NCBI GenBank assembly: GCA_009885355.1
Contig: VFKW01000035.1
Location: 1 to 45,458 of the forward strand
From: Candidatus Berkelbacteria bacterium
GTDB taxonomy: Bacteria > Patescibacteriota > UBA1384 > VFKW01
Length of the DNA: 45,458 nt
Direction of reading: 5' to 3'
Shown here in pieces: positions 23,092-33,076 of the stretch. The first letter of the stretch is position 1. Each line of letters opens with the position of its first letter. Both the position numbers and the translations under genes were made by a program. The notes beneath the pieces are model-generated. The model did not search any database, was not told the DNA's origin, and saw only the letters and a list, made by a program, of their open reading frames with translations.

Positions 23092-24591
23092 ATGGCTAAT
23101 CTAAAAACGACTGTAAGTTTTGAGCAATCATTTAAAAATATCGACAATATACTTCACACCGATTCTGGTTGCGGCACTGAGCTTGATTATGTCGAGCAGA
23201 CTTCCTGGATTTTATTTTTGAAGTATTTAGATGACCTTGAAGAATCTAAAAAAACGGAAGCGGCTCTGGCGGGAAAATCATATGAGTATATTTTGTCTCC
23301 AGTGTATCGTTGGAATTCTTGGGCTTGCCCCAAAATTTTTGATAGTAAGTTAGACCATAATAAAGCCCTGGATGGTGATGATCTGAAAGAATTTGTAAAC
23401 GGTGATCTCTTCAACTATCTTAAAAAATTTAAAGCTGATGACCCAGATACAATTATTTATAAAATAGGTGAAATTTTTCATGAATTAAAAAACAAAATCT
23501 CCAGTGGATATAAATTAAGGGAAATTCTAAATATTGTTGATGGTATGCATTTTCGACTTCATGAAGAGAAACATGAACTTTCACATCTTTACGAGTCAAA
23601 AATTAAGAACATGGGAAATGCCGGTCGAAATGGTGGCGAATATTACACGCCTCGACCGCTTATCAAGACAATAGTCAAAGTAGTGGCGCCAAAGATCGGC
23701 GACACAATCTACGACGGAGCCTGTGGTAGTGCGGGATTCTTGGTAGAAGCATATAATTATCTCACGCAAAACCAATCTCAGCTTTCTTCAAGTCAGATGG
23801 AAAAACTTCAAACTAAAACTTTTTATGGTAAAGAAATAAAATCGCTTGCATATATTATCGGAATTATGAATATGATCTTACATGGAATAGAAGCGCCAAA
23901 TATTGAACATGTAAATACTTTAGCCAAGAATATCAATGATATTGAAGAAAAACATCGTTACGATATTGTTTTAGCTAATCCACCGTTTGGCGCAGGCATT
24001 GGTCGAGAAATCCAGCAGAATTTCCCAATAAAAACAGGTGAAACAGCTTTTCTCTTTCTCCAGCATTTCATTAAAATATTGAGAGCCGGAGGCAAGGCAG
24101 GTATAGTAATTAAAAATACTTTTCTATCAAACACTGACAATGCTTCGGTCTCACTCCGTAAGCTTCTCTTGGAAAATTGTAACCTTCATACTGTGCTTGA
24201 TTTGCCGGGCGGTGCTTTTCAAGGTGCAGGTGTAAAAACCGTAGTGCTGTTTTTTGAAAAAGGCGCGCCCACAAAAAAAGTTTGGTATTATCAACTCAAT
24301 CTAGCTCGCAATCTTGGCAAAGGCAACCCTCTAAATGAAATTGACCTAGCGGAATTCGTAGAACTTCAAAAAATCAGATCAGACAGCGGCAACAGCTGGT
24401 CGATAGATATATGTAATATTGATCAAAAAACATTTGACCTCTCTGTCAAAAACCCAAATAGAGAAGATAATAAAAAAACACGAGAACCCGGCAATATAAC
24501 TAAGGAAATCCAAGAGCTAGATGCTACAAGTAGTGATATCATTAAAAAAATATCAAATCTAATTAGTCAGGAAAATAATGAAACTTATTAA
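23092..24591 (+). CDS. hsdM: Type I restriction-modification methyltransferase subunit
   Basis: This 499-residue protein is the N6-adenine methyltransferase subunit of a type I system. An N-terminal helical domain (about 10-150) precedes the Rossmann methylase core with the AdoMet motif DGACGSAGF (208-216) and the catalytic NPPFG (296-300). YYTPRPL just before motif I is the usual HsdM lead-in. The ATG has a GAGGA site. The 3' end overlaps the next gene by 14 nt. With HsdS it protects self DNA; adding HsdR gives the nuclease/translocase complex. The overlapping gene after it is not an hsd subunit, which is notable. Confidence 0.96.
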   Translation: MANLKTTVSFEQSFKNIDNILHTDSGCGTELDYVEQTSWILFLKYLDDLEESKKTEAALAGKSYEYILSPVYRWNSWACPKIFDSKLDHNKALDGDDLKEFVNGDLFNYLKKFKADDPDTIIYKIGEIFHELKNKISSGYKLREILNIVDGMHFRLHEEKHELSHLYESKIKNMGNAGRNGGEYYTPRPLIKTIVKVVAPKIGDTIYDGACGSAGFLVEAYNYLTQNQSQLSSSQMEKLQTKTFYGKEIKSLAYIIGIMNMILHGIEAPNIEHVNTLAKNINDIEEKHRYDIVLANPPFGAGIGREIQQNFPIKTGETAFLFLQHFIKILRAGGKAGIVIKNTFLSNTDNASVSLRKLLLENCNLHTVLDLPGGAFQGAGVKTVVLFFEKGAPTKKVWYYQLNLARNLGKGNPLNEIDLAEFVELQKIRSDSGNSWSIDICNIDQKTFDLSVKNPNREDNKKTREPGNITKEIQELDATSSDIIKKISNLISQENNETY

Positions 24592-26005
24592 AGTTAGAAT
24601 TAAAAATTATAGAAGTGTTGAAGAGCTAGCTTTTGAAATTAAACCTCTTGATGATAGAACATTTACTTATGGATTAATAGGAGTTAATGAGGCGGGGAAA
24701 TCAACGATTTTAAAAGCGCTCGCCTTGAAGGACAAGCTTAAAAACGAAAGGGGGGAACCCCTACCTCACTTAAAAGATTTTAAAAATCCTCTAGATCCTA
24801 TTGAAATAATTTATGATTACGAATTAGATTCTGTCGAGGTTAAAGAATGTAAGGATTATTTGGCTAAAGAAAAAGAGACAATCATTTTAGATGGGGTAAC
24901 CTTTAGTTCTATTCAATTAGATATAGTTTTTAACCCTGAGTCACCTAATGAACCTTTGCCAATTTTAAGCATCTCAGATTTATCAGAAACTGAGTCTCGA
25001 GAAGAAATAGAATTAGCCTTAACAGAACACATTTTAAACAAAATGCACAAATCAATCTTCTGGACAGCTGAAGACCGATATTTATTATCACAGCCGATAA
25101 ATTTATCAACTTTTGCAAGTGACCCAGATATAATTTCAATCCCTTTAAGAAATTGCTTTGCGCTAGCAGGAATTAACGGTCAAGCTGAAATTGCAAGGAA
25201 AATTTCTATGATATCTGATTCGACAGAAAGAGAATATTTGGAAGACATTCTAGGTGAAAAAGTTACTGAACATATTCAAACTGCTTGGCCAATGCATAGA
25301 ATAAAGATTACATTTGATATATCAGATGGTTTGATAAATTTTCACATTCATGACCTTGAGGCGAAAGAGAGGGCAAAAACTGCCGATCAGAGAAGCGATG
25401 GATTCAAGCAATTTATTTCTTTCTTACTAACGATTTCTGCTGAAAATAAAAGTAATGTGTTGCGCCAGTCGATTCTTTTATTGGATGAGCCAGAAACACA
25501 CCTCCACCCTCAGGCGCAAGAAGACTTGCTAAAAGAACTTACTGATATAACGAATAATGATCGAGATAATATTGTATTTTTTGCAACTCACTCAAATTAT
25601 ATGATTGACAAAGATGACCTAAGCCGAAATTATCGAATTACTAAAATTGGCGGTAAAACCGAAAAGATCCAACTTGATAAAAAAAATTCTACATACGCTA
25701 GTGTTACCTATGAAGCTTTTGAAATTTCAAGTACCGATTATCATAACCAGCTATACGATACTCTTCGAGAAAAATATGCCTCTAATATTAATAAAGACCT
25801 CGACGGAGTTAGTATCTTGGAATTTGATAGATTTTTAATACAAGATAAAAAATTAAAAGCATCTTTCCCATTTAAAAACAAAGACAATTGGGTAGCACTG
25901 CCGACATATGTCCGTAATGCAATACATTATCCAGCAAATAAAGATAAAAATTTTGATAAGCATCTAAAAGAATCCATTGACTTAATGAGATCGTATGAAG
26001 AATAA
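24578..26005 (+). CDS. AAA/ABC-type ATPase embedded in the R-M operon (RloA/OLD-like)
   Basis: This 475-residue protein has the SMC/ABC-type ATPase layout: KVRIKNYRSVEELAF, Walker A GVNEAGKST (35-43), a long middle insertion, signature-like QRSDGFKQF, Walker B ILLLDEPETHLHPQ and a switch His in FFATHSN. After the ATPase, the C-terminal 110 residues end with LPTYVRNAIHYP, a small conserved-looking Arg/His motif of unknown function. I see no Toprim domain, so it is not a full OLD nuclease. ATPases in this position occur in other type I loci (for example rlo genes of Campylobacter). It overlaps hsdM and hsdS, so it is made with them and may add abortive or regulatory activity. Confidence 0.85.
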   Translation: MKLIKVRIKNYRSVEELAFEIKPLDDRTFTYGLIGVNEAGKSTILKALALKDKLKNERGEPLPHLKDFKNPLDPIEIIYDYELDSVEVKECKDYLAKEKETIILDGVTFSSIQLDIVFNPESPNEPLPILSISDLSETESREEIELALTEHILNKMHKSIFWTAEDRYLLSQPINLSTFASDPDIISIPLRNCFALAGINGQAEIARKISMISDSTEREYLEDILGEKVTEHIQTAWPMHRIKITFDISDGLINFHIHDLEAKERAKTADQRSDGFKQFISFLLTISAENKSNVLRQSILLLDEPETHLHPQAQEDLLKELTDITNNDRDNIVFFATHSNYMIDKDDLSRNYRITKIGGKTEKIQLDKKNSTYASVTYEAFEISSTDYHNQLYDTLREKYASNINKDLDGVSILEFDRFLIQDKKLKASFPFKNKDNWVALPTYVRNAIHYPANKDKNFDKHLKESIDLMRSYEE

Positions 26006-27164
26006 TTGGCATAATAAAAAAATCAGAGATGTATGTAAGGTAATCGCTGGCCAATCACCAGAGGGAAAATTTTACAATACCCAGGGTGATGGATTACCTT
26101 TTTATCAAGGCAAAAAGGAGTTCGGCAAAAAACATATTGGACCGCCTAAAGTATGGACAACTTATACTACAAAAGAGGCGTATCAAGGAGATATTTTAAT
26201 GTCAGTGCGTGCGCCAGTCGGTCCAGTAAATTACGCAACAGAAAAAATTTGCATCGGCCGGGGGCTTGCTGTAATCAGAGCAAACGAAAAAATATTACCT
26301 GAATTTCTTTTTTACTTCCTAACGTTTAACGAAAATAAAATTTCCTGCAACATTGGCGCTGTTTTCCCTTCAATAAACAAAGCTCAAATAGGAAATATTG
26401 AAATTTCTATCCCCCCCATTGAAGAACAGAAAAGAATTGTGAAAATTTTGGACGAGGTTTTTGAAAATATTGCCAAAGCGAAAGAAAATACTGAAAAAAA
26501 TCTTCAGAATACTAAAGAACTTTTTGAGTCGTACTTGCAGAGTGTTTTTGCAAATTCTGAGAATAATTGGGAAGAGGAAACTCTTGGCAATGTTAGTGAA
26601 CTAGTATCAAGAGGCGTTTCGCCTAAATATATTGAATTGAATGGACTCTGTGTTTTAAATCAAAAATGCATACGAGACCATAAAATAAATTTTGCTTTTT
26701 CTCGACTTCATGATCTTGAAAACAAAAGTGTTAGTGTTGAAAAATATATTCAAACTGGTGATGTATTAGTTAACTCAACTGGTACAGGTACGCTTGGCAG
26801 AGTAGCGCAAGTTAGGGAGATGGGTACAAATGCTACCGTTGATTCTCATATCACAATTGTTCGGCCAATAAAAAATCTATTTTATAATGAGTTTTTTGGT
26901 TGGGTGCTTGTGCATATTGAAGAGGAAATTGCAAAAAGAGGCCATGGCTGTGGAGGACAAACGGAATTAGCAAGGAATACATTGAAAAATGATTTTAAAA
27001 TTTCTTATCCAAAATCTTTTTCCGAACAAAAAACTATAGTTGTAAAACTTGATTCCCTTTCTGAGCAAACAAAAAAACTTAAAGAAACTTACAAAAAAAA
27101 ACTTGAATTATTAGATGAGCTGAAAAAATCTATTCTTAAAAAAGCGTTTGACGGAAAATTATAA
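25995..27164 (+). CDS. hsdS: Type I restriction-modification specificity subunit
   Basis: This 389-residue protein has two target-recognition domains, each followed by a long helix. TRD1 covers about 1-140 and ends with PPIEEQKRIVKILDEVF, then helix 1; TRD2 covers about 190-345 and ends with FSEQKTIVVKLDSLSEQTKKL, then helix 2. Each TRD reads half of a bipartite DNA target and the helices set the spacing. The start overlaps the ATPase gene by 11 nt. The TRDs differ from each other, so the target should be asymmetric; the sequence cannot be predicted here. Confidence 0.94.
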   Translation: MKNNWHNKKIRDVCKVIAGQSPEGKFYNTQGDGLPFYQGKKEFGKKHIGPPKVWTTYTTKEAYQGDILMSVRAPVGPVNYATEKICIGRGLAVIRANEKILPEFLFYFLTFNENKISCNIGAVFPSINKAQIGNIEISIPPIEEQKRIVKILDEVFENIAKAKENTEKNLQNTKELFESYLQSVFANSENNWEEETLGNVSELVSRGVSPKYIELNGLCVLNQKCIRDHKINFAFSRLHDLENKSVSVEKYIQTGDVLVNSTGTGTLGRVAQVREMGTNATVDSHITIVRPIKNLFYNEFFGWVLVHIEEEIAKRGHGCGGQTELARNTLKNDFKISYPKSFSEQKTIVVKLDSLSEQTKKLKETYKKKLELLDELKKSILKKAFDGKL

Positions 27165-27173
27165 GGGGTAAAA

Positions 27174-29519
27174 ATGAATGAAGCAGAGACACGAGCGGAA
27201 TATATTGATCCAAAACTAAAATCTAGCGGCTGGGGCGAAATCGAAGGATCAAAAGTTCTGCGTGAATTTCGTATAACCGACGGCAAGATACAAACTGGCG
27301 GAATGCGTGGCAAGCCGGAAATTGCCGACTATATTTTGGTCTATAAAAATCATAAGATTGGCGTGATTGAAGCTAAGGCGGAGAATTTATCAGCGACTGA
27401 AGGCGTAGCTCAGGCCCAATCATATGCCGATAAATTAAAAATTGATTACACTTACTCCACCAATGGCAAAGAAATCTATGAAATAAATATGAAAACCGGG
27501 AAAGAATGGTCTCCTGAAAGGTTCCCGACTCCAGATGAATTATGGAACGCCACCTTCTCAGATCGAAATGATTGGAAAGAAAAATTTATCAATATACCTA
27601 ATGAAGGCGAATACGGTAAACGTTATTACCAGGAAATTGCTATTAATAATGTGTTGAGTGCGATTACAGAAGATAAAAAAAGAATTCTCTTAACTATGGC
27701 GACTGGCACTGGAAAAACAGCAGTTGCATTTCAGATTGCCTGGAAACTTTTTCAAACACGCTGGAATTTAAAACATGATGGCTCTCGCCGTCCGAGGATA
27801 TTGTTTTTAGCAGACAGAAATATTCTAGCCGACCAAGCATTTAATGCTTTTTCAGCTTTTGATAAAGATGCGCTTATTCGGATTAACCCATTAGATATTC
27901 GCAAAAAAGGCGGCGTGCCAATGAGCGGAAGTGTTTATTTCACAATATTTCAAACCTTTATGAGCGGTAAAAACGGATCATCATACTTTGGCGAATACCC
28001 AACAGATTTTTTTGATTTTATTATTATTGATGAGTGCCACCGAGGTGGTGCAAATGATGAGGGAAATTGGCGTGGGATTTTAGATTATTTTTCTCCTGCA
28101 GTTCAACTTGGTCTTACTGCCACGCCAAAGCGCCAAGATAACGCTGATACATATAAGTATTTTGGTGATCCTGTTTACACCTATTCACTTAAAGAAGGTG
28201 TAAACGATGGCTTTTTAACTCCCTTCAAAGTGAAAAGAATCCAAACAACATTAGATCAGTATATCTATACATCCGACGATCAAGTTATTGAGGGTGAAGT
28301 GGAAGAAGGCAAAATTTATGAGGAAGATGATTTTGCCCAGGGCAATATTCAGATATTAGAAAGAGAACGAAATAGGGTACGGATAATTCTTGATGAGATA
28401 AACCAAAATGAAAAAACGATTATTTTTTGCGCTACTCAAGGGCATGCATTATTGGTTCGTGACCTCATAAATCAATTAAAAAAGAGTAAGGATCCGTATT
28501 ATTGTGTAAGGGTAACCGCCAACGACGGATTTCGGGGTGAGCAATTTTTACGAGAATTCCAAGATAATGAAAAGACGATCCCAACTATTCTGACAACTTC
28601 ACAAAAACTTTCCACCGGTGTGGATGCTCGTAATATTCGAAATATCGTTTTAATGAGACCTGTGAATTCTATGATTGAATTCAAACAAATTATCGGTCGT
28701 GGTACAAGACTTTTCGACGGTAAAGAATATTTTACAATTTACGATTTTGTTGATGCTTATCACCATTTCCTTGACAAAGAATGGGACGGAGAACCTATAG
28801 ATGAGATTTGTTTAAAATGTGGCCAAGATCCGTGTATGTGTGAAGATAAGCCACCTAAAGAGCCAACATACCAACGGCCCCCGAAGCCATGTTCTAAATG
28901 TGGGAAAAATCCTTGTGAGTGCATAGTTGAACCGCCTGGCCAAAAATTAAAAATTAAATTGCGTGATGGTAAAGAAAGAGAAATTCAGCATATGATTTCA
29001 ACATCATTCTGGGATGTGAGCGGTAAACCTATTTCAGAGGAAGAGTTCATGCAAAATATGCTTGGAGACATGCCTGAATTTATAGAAAATGAGGGAGAGC
29101 TGAGAGAAATTTGGTCTGACCCAATAACTCGTATGGAATTTTTAGGGAAGATTGCCGAAATCGGATACGGTAAAGACGAATTAGAAACATTACAAAAGGT
29201 AGTAAATGCCGAAAAATCTGATCTATTCGATGTATTTAATTATATTTTATTTTGTGTGCCAAAAGTATTAAGGACAGAAAGAGTAGAGAAATCTAAAAAT
29301 AAGATCTTAGACAAATTAGATATTAAACAAAAAGAATTTATAGAGTTCGTCTTGGAAAAATATATTGAAAAAGGTGTCGAGGAATTAGATGAAGAAAAAC
29401 TGCCGATATTGTTAAATTTGAAATATCACGCAATCGCAAATGCAGAACAGGAACTAGGTAGTGTAGAGAATATTCGCTCAACATTCTTCGAATTTCAGAA
29501 AAATTTGTATGCTAGATAA
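27174..29519 (+). CDS. hsdR: Type I restriction endonuclease subunit (EcoEI-like)
   Basis: This 781-residue protein has an N-terminal PD-(D/E)xK nuclease: D52 (EIADYILVY) and E66/K68 (GVIEAKAE). The SF2 translocase follows with GTGKT (178-182), DECH (286-289), LGLTATPKR and QIIGRGTRLF. A Cys-rich segment about 545-580 (CLKCGQDPCMC; CSKCGKNPCEC) could bind zinc; such insertions are typical of the EcoEI-type R family. The C-terminal helical part would bind the MS core. ATG 27174 follows AGGGG. All nuclease and motor residues look intact, so the system is probably active. Confidence 0.95.
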   Translation: MNEAETRAEYIDPKLKSSGWGEIEGSKVLREFRITDGKIQTGGMRGKPEIADYILVYKNHKIGVIEAKAENLSATEGVAQAQSYADKLKIDYTYSTNGKEIYEINMKTGKEWSPERFPTPDELWNATFSDRNDWKEKFINIPNEGEYGKRYYQEIAINNVLSAITEDKKRILLTMATGTGKTAVAFQIAWKLFQTRWNLKHDGSRRPRILFLADRNILADQAFNAFSAFDKDALIRINPLDIRKKGGVPMSGSVYFTIFQTFMSGKNGSSYFGEYPTDFFDFIIIDECHRGGANDEGNWRGILDYFSPAVQLGLTATPKRQDNADTYKYFGDPVYTYSLKEGVNDGFLTPFKVKRIQTTLDQYIYTSDDQVIEGEVEEGKIYEEDDFAQGNIQILERERNRVRIILDEINQNEKTIIFCATQGHALLVRDLINQLKKSKDPYYCVRVTANDGFRGEQFLREFQDNEKTIPTILTTSQKLSTGVDARNIRNIVLMRPVNSMIEFKQIIGRGTRLFDGKEYFTIYDFVDAYHHFLDKEWDGEPIDEICLKCGQDPCMCEDKPPKEPTYQRPPKPCSKCGKNPCECIVEPPGQKLKIKLRDGKEREIQHMISTSFWDVSGKPISEEEFMQNMLGDMPEFIENEGELREIWSDPITRMEFLGKIAEIGYGKDELETLQKVVNAEKSDLFDVFNYILFCVPKVLRTERVEKSKNKILDKLDIKQKEFIEFVLEKYIEKGVEELDEEKLPILLNLKYHAIANAEQELGSVENIRSTFFEFQKNLYAR

Positions 29520-29549
29520 TACTAATTAAATACTTTACAAGGAGCTGAA

Positions 29550-30122
29550 ATGTGGTTTAAGAAAAAAAGTCAACTTACTAAATCTAAATGTGGAGAAATT
29601 ACTTTTGATTTCTACAATAGCTATTATTTATTTAAATGTGACATCCCAGAAAATGATGATAAAAACGTATATTTGACAGCATGTTTCATTGCTATGTGTA
29701 GAATAGAAAAAGAGCTTTGTGAAGAAACATACAGCATCGTTAGTTCTTTTTTGGTTAATTCAATGCTCAATCCGATCAAGAATCCAGATAAATATCTTTA
29801 TAAATTTTATGATGCCCTCGAAGGAAGACTGACAATTAAACAATTAAAAGAAATAAACACTCTCGGGCATTCTGTTACTTCGATTGAAGTACCATTAACC
29901 GAAACAAAGAAGAAACCGGAAACTCCTTTTATAACTCAATGTAAAATTGGCATTTACAAAACAGAAGAAGGGTTGGAGACAAAATATTTAAATACCAACA
30001 AAAAACTCGACTATATATTAATGCCGATAGTAATTACTAGGCTGTTTGTTTACATCCAAAATATTCTACCAGTTGAAGACAGAGATATTTTTTATAAAAC
30101 AACCACTGATTTTATAGATTAA
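29550..30122 (+). CDS. Hypothetical protein after the R-M operon
   Basis: This 190-residue protein has a good AAGGAG site 7 nt before its ATG and begins 30 bp after hsdR, so it is probably cotranscribed. It is soluble, mixed alpha/beta and slightly basic at the N-terminus, with two Cys near residues 35 and 45 and two more around 49 and 57. I recognise no domain or catalytic motif. Its position at the end of the operon suggests an accessory role in defence or in control of it; this is inference only. Confidence 0.7.
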   Translation: MWFKKKSQLTKSKCGEITFDFYNSYYLFKCDIPENDDKNVYLTACFIAMCRIEKELCEETYSIVSSFLVNSMLNPIKNPDKYLYKFYDALEGRLTIKQLKEINTLGHSVTSIEVPLTETKKKPETPFITQCKIGIYKTEEGLETKYLNTNKKLDYILMPIVITRLFVYIQNILPVEDRDIFYKTTTDFID

Positions 30123-30140
30123 CCTTAAGATTACGAAAAG

Positions 30141-30165
30141 TAAATAGGGGACAGTCCCCTATTTA
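30141..30165. repeat. REP-like palindrome (GGGGACAGTCCCC core)
   Basis: TAAATAGGGGA, a CAG loop and TCCCCTATTTA give an 11-bp perfect stem. GGGGACAGTCCCC palindromes of this form are known from other bacteria near REP-associated transposases; none is present here. It could also act as a transcription stop between the two genes, although no T-run follows. Confidence 0.55.
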
Positions 30166-30197
30166 TCATCGGATTTATAAGGTGATAAGGATCTACT

Positions 30198-30932
30198 ATG
30201 AACCCGCCAGATTTTACCTTAGACAAAATTAAATTTGCAACAGATGAATCGACTTTTGACAAAGCGGCTGTTTTATATTCCAAAGGTAAGGTAACCCAAA
30301 TAACGGAAGGAATAAGATCATACTCGGGAATTGTACTAGGCACCAAACCCTATCGAGTATCAGTCGAGGCACGAGATTTTAGATATGCCACATGTGACTG
30401 TTATTTAGGGAAAAGGGATACTTTATGCAAGCACATGATTGCCTTGGCATTATATGTCGTTAAAGACGGTAAGCCATTATCCGACGGAGAAGCTAAATCA
30501 ATTTCAACACCAAGTTGCAGCGGAATAGCCCGTCCAATATCTGATGAAGAGTTGGCCGAATCTAAAGAGCAAGTAGCCAAAGCGATGCGATATATAAAAC
30601 CATATAACGGCCCATCGAGAACTTGGGAAGCTAGCCAAAACTCACTTGAAGAAGGATGCAAAAGACTATCGGTAATAATAACAGAATTACCTGTTACCCA
30701 AGATATGGCAAAATTGCTTGTTGATATGTTACTTAGACTTGATCGCAAGCTACAAACAGGCGGTGTTGATGATTCCAATGGGATTGTCGGTGGATTTATC
30801 CAAGAAGCCGTCACCATATTACTGGAATTTGCACGTCTCGATCCGACTTGTAAAAAAGCCTTTTCTAAGTTGGCTACTGCAAGTACTTGTTTCGGCTGGG
30901 AAGAGCCCCTGGTCCAGTTAATCGAAAACTAA
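30198..30932 (+). CDS. SWIM zinc-finger protein
   Basis: This 244-residue protein has a SWIM zinc finger, C-x-C-x8-C-x-H (C66, C68, C77, H79) within YATCDCYLGKRDTLCKHM, preceded by beta strands typical of the fold (VLGTKPYRVSVEARD). The C-terminal 140 residues are helical and unrecognised. SWIM domains bind DNA or proteins and are often found beside SNF2 helicases or in recombination and defence loci; no helicase partner is seen here except HsdR. The ATG follows AAGGA by 7 nt. It stands about 70 bp after the REP-like palindrome, so it may have separate expression. Confidence 0.82.
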   Translation: MNPPDFTLDKIKFATDESTFDKAAVLYSKGKVTQITEGIRSYSGIVLGTKPYRVSVEARDFRYATCDCYLGKRDTLCKHMIALALYVVKDGKPLSDGEAKSISTPSCSGIARPISDEELAESKEQVAKAMRYIKPYNGPSRTWEASQNSLEEGCKRLSVIITELPVTQDMAKLLVDMLLRLDRKLQTGGVDDSNGIVGGFIQEAVTILLEFARLDPTCKKAFSKLATASTCFGWEEPLVQLIEN

Positions 30933-30937
30933 TTTAT

Positions 30938-31324
30938 TTAACATCTTGTTTGCCCCAGCAGACCCGTCACTCTTTTTACTAGTTCATCTGGCATAATATC
31001 AATTTTGAGAATATAATCGTCCGCTTTATCAGTAATTGTTTGTTCTTGTCCGCTGACAAAATTCAATGCAGTTAGGACGACAACTTTAATATCTTTTGTC
31101 TTTGGGTTATTCTTAACAATTCCCAATAATTCATCACCTTGCATCTTTGGAAGCATAATGTCTAAAAGAATAGCGTCAGGTAAATATTCTTTATTAAGCA
31201 TCTCGATCGCTTTTTCGGCTGAAGCTGCGATTTTGACTTCCCAATCGGCATATTCAAAGCGCATTTTATACATATCACTACAGCCTTTGCTGTCATCGAC
31301 GATTAATAATTTGTGAGCCACCAT
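30938..31324 (-). CDS. Single-domain response regulator (CheY-like)
   Basis: This 128-residue protein is a lone receiver domain. The acidic pair D10/D11 (LLIVDDSKG), the phospho-acceptor D55 (ILLDIMLPK), T85 (VVVLTAL) and K107 (DYILKID) are all visible. No output domain follows. AAGGAG lies so close to ATG 31324 that GTG 31321 may be the true start. It is 35 bp downstream of the histidine kinase on the same strand, so the two probably form a phosphorelay pair. The downstream target must be another protein. Confidence 0.93.
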   Translation of the reverse strand: MVAHKLLIVDDSKGCSDMYKMRFEYADWEVKIAASAEKAIEMLNKEYLPDAILLDIMLPKMQGDELLGIVKNNPKTKDIKVVVLTALNFVSGQEQTITDKADDYILKIDIMPDELVKRVTGLLGQTRC

Positions 31325-31359
31325 AACTCCTTATTTGAAAAATTAATCTTTTAAGTCAT

Positions 31360-32982
31360 CTACGCTGATATCCCAATTTCTTTATACTTTAATGGGAGTG
31401 AAAAGTAAAAGGTTGATCCTTTGCCTTTTGCTGAATCAAATTGAATTTTTCCACCATGGAGCTCTATGATATTTTTAGAGATAAACAATCCTAGCCCTGT
31501 ACCTTGTTGTTCCTGAGGATTATCAGGGTCAAATCTTCCAGCTTGGAAGAATTTTTCAAAGAGATGCTTTTGCTCTTCTTTTTCTATGCCAACACCAGAA
31601 TCTCCGATGGTAATAATCATATCATCATCTTTTGCCTTAGCAGTTACAGCGATTTTACCATTCTCAGTGAATTTATTAGCGTTGCTGATTAAATTTGTAA
31701 GTACCTCGGTGATCTTACTCTGGTCGATCATTATTTTAGGAAGAGATTGATTGAGGCGTATATAAGCGATAGAATTACCTTTTTCTTTAGCTTTCAATTC
31801 AAAGCCAGATACGATCGAAGAAATCAGGGAATCAATATCAGCTTCTGTGACGTTGATCTTCATACGATGCTGATCGATCCTCGCCACATTGAGAATGTCT
31901 TTTGATAATTGTGCCAGACGCTTAGTATCGGTTAATATTGGCTGTAAAAACTTTTTCTGTTCATCATTCAAATGACACATGTTTTCTTCAATCGCCATGC
32001 TTAATCTACCTTGAATTACGGTGATTGGAGTATTTAATTCGTGAGTTGCCATCTGTAGGAATTCATCTTTCATTCGGTCAAGATCGACTAATTCCCTCTT
32101 GTCTTGTTCTAATTGGTGAGTCAAATTCTGCAATTGCCTATTATGAGCAATCTCTTTTTTTACTGAAGCGATAATCAAATACCCCCCGTAAGCTACAATT
32201 ATCAATATTGATGCATTAATTATTCCTCTCCCAAGATTCTCCGATGATAATGTTTGTACTAAAAGTGCCAGAATAACTAATAGTACTGCTAATTCTGTCA
32301 CGATTACTTTGACATTTAATAATCCTCGTTCAATAATCGCGTAAGTAGTAAATACTAAAAAGATAATTACACTATATATGCCCCACTTGTAAATGTTTGG
32401 GTTATGTGTAATTACTGGCATAACTAAACTAAAAAATAATGCCAAAAAAGCGTATATCGAAAAACCCAATAAAACAACAAAAATTTGCTCCTTTCTAATG
32501 CCCTTTTCCTGTCGATAATTAACAAAAAGTTTTATAATGCTAGCAACAGCATAAGATAAAAGAAACAAAAAATACGGAATATAGAAGAAACCGGGTGAAA
32601 CTTTAAAATTTACCCCTTCATCCGGGGTTGCTTTTGCTACAAGATTCATAAAAGAAAGTATAATGAATATTAAAGGCATCACCGATAATATATGCCACCA
32701 GCTTTTATAGACATTGGGGCTGTTAGGAAAAGCTATGCTAAACATTAGAAAGAAGTAAACAACTAATGACGTGGCTGCAAACCCGATGTTTACAAAAGGC
32801 TGCACCGTATCGATGGTCAAGAATTTAGCCACTAAACTAGATGATATCCAAACTGATGCAGAAAAATTGAAAGCAAAAAATAGCCGATTGCTAATATTTT
32901 TATAATCGTTGGCTAAAACTATGCAGCCAAGTAGAAGACTTATAACTGCAATCAACGCAGTAATAATGGTATCAAAATTCAT
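31360..32982 (-). CDS. Membrane histidine kinase with multi-pass sensor
   Basis: This 540-residue protein has about eight N-terminal membrane helices (roughly residues 1-275) with no obvious periplasmic domain, resembling 7TM/8TM-type sensor kinases. A coiled-coil linker (280-303) leads to the HisKA domain with the phospho-accepting His in QMATHELNTPI (H314), then the HATPase domain with N-box LTNLISNANKFT, G1 IGDSGVGIEKEE and G2 GTGLGLFISKN. It should autophosphorylate and pass phosphate to the receiver encoded next. The integral-membrane sensor suggests detection of a membrane, redox or small hydrophobic signal; the ligand is unknown. Confidence 0.93.
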   Translation of the reverse strand: MNFDTIITALIAVISLLLGCIVLANDYKNISNRLFFAFNFSASVWISSSLVAKFLTIDTVQPFVNIGFAATSLVVYFFLMFSIAFPNSPNVYKSWWHILSVMPLIFIILSFMNLVAKATPDEGVNFKVSPGFFYIPYFLFLLSYAVASIIKLFVNYRQEKGIRKEQIFVVLLGFSIYAFLALFFSLVMPVITHNPNIYKWGIYSVIIFLVFTTYAIIERGLLNVKVIVTELAVLLVILALLVQTLSSENLGRGIINASILIIVAYGGYLIIASVKKEIAHNRQLQNLTHQLEQDKRELVDLDRMKDEFLQMATHELNTPITVIQGRLSMAIEENMCHLNDEQKKFLQPILTDTKRLAQLSKDILNVARIDQHRMKINVTEADIDSLISSIVSGFELKAKEKGNSIAYIRLNQSLPKIMIDQSKITEVLTNLISNANKFTENGKIAVTAKAKDDDMIITIGDSGVGIEKEEQKHLFEKFFQAGRFDPDNPQEQQGTGLGLFISKNIIELHGGKIQFDSAKGKGSTFYFSLPLKYKEIGISA

Positions 32983-33076
32983 AGAATTCCTATTGTTCGT
33001 TAGCGTGTTAAATTGATATGACTATGAATTAAGTATACAATAATTAATTTGATATTTACAATTTAGATAAAAAAAT

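Noticed and set aside
25900..25940. HEPN ribonuclease motif at the end of the AAA ATPase
   Set aside because: RNAIH has three residues between Arg and His, not the four to six of the HEPN motif, so it cannot be claimed.
24578..26005. Full OLD-family nuclease
   Set aside because: No Toprim motif is visible after the ATPase domain; only ATPase plus an unknown C-terminus.
21569..30932. Prophage
   Set aside because: There is a recombinase but no capsid, tail, portal, terminase or lysis gene.
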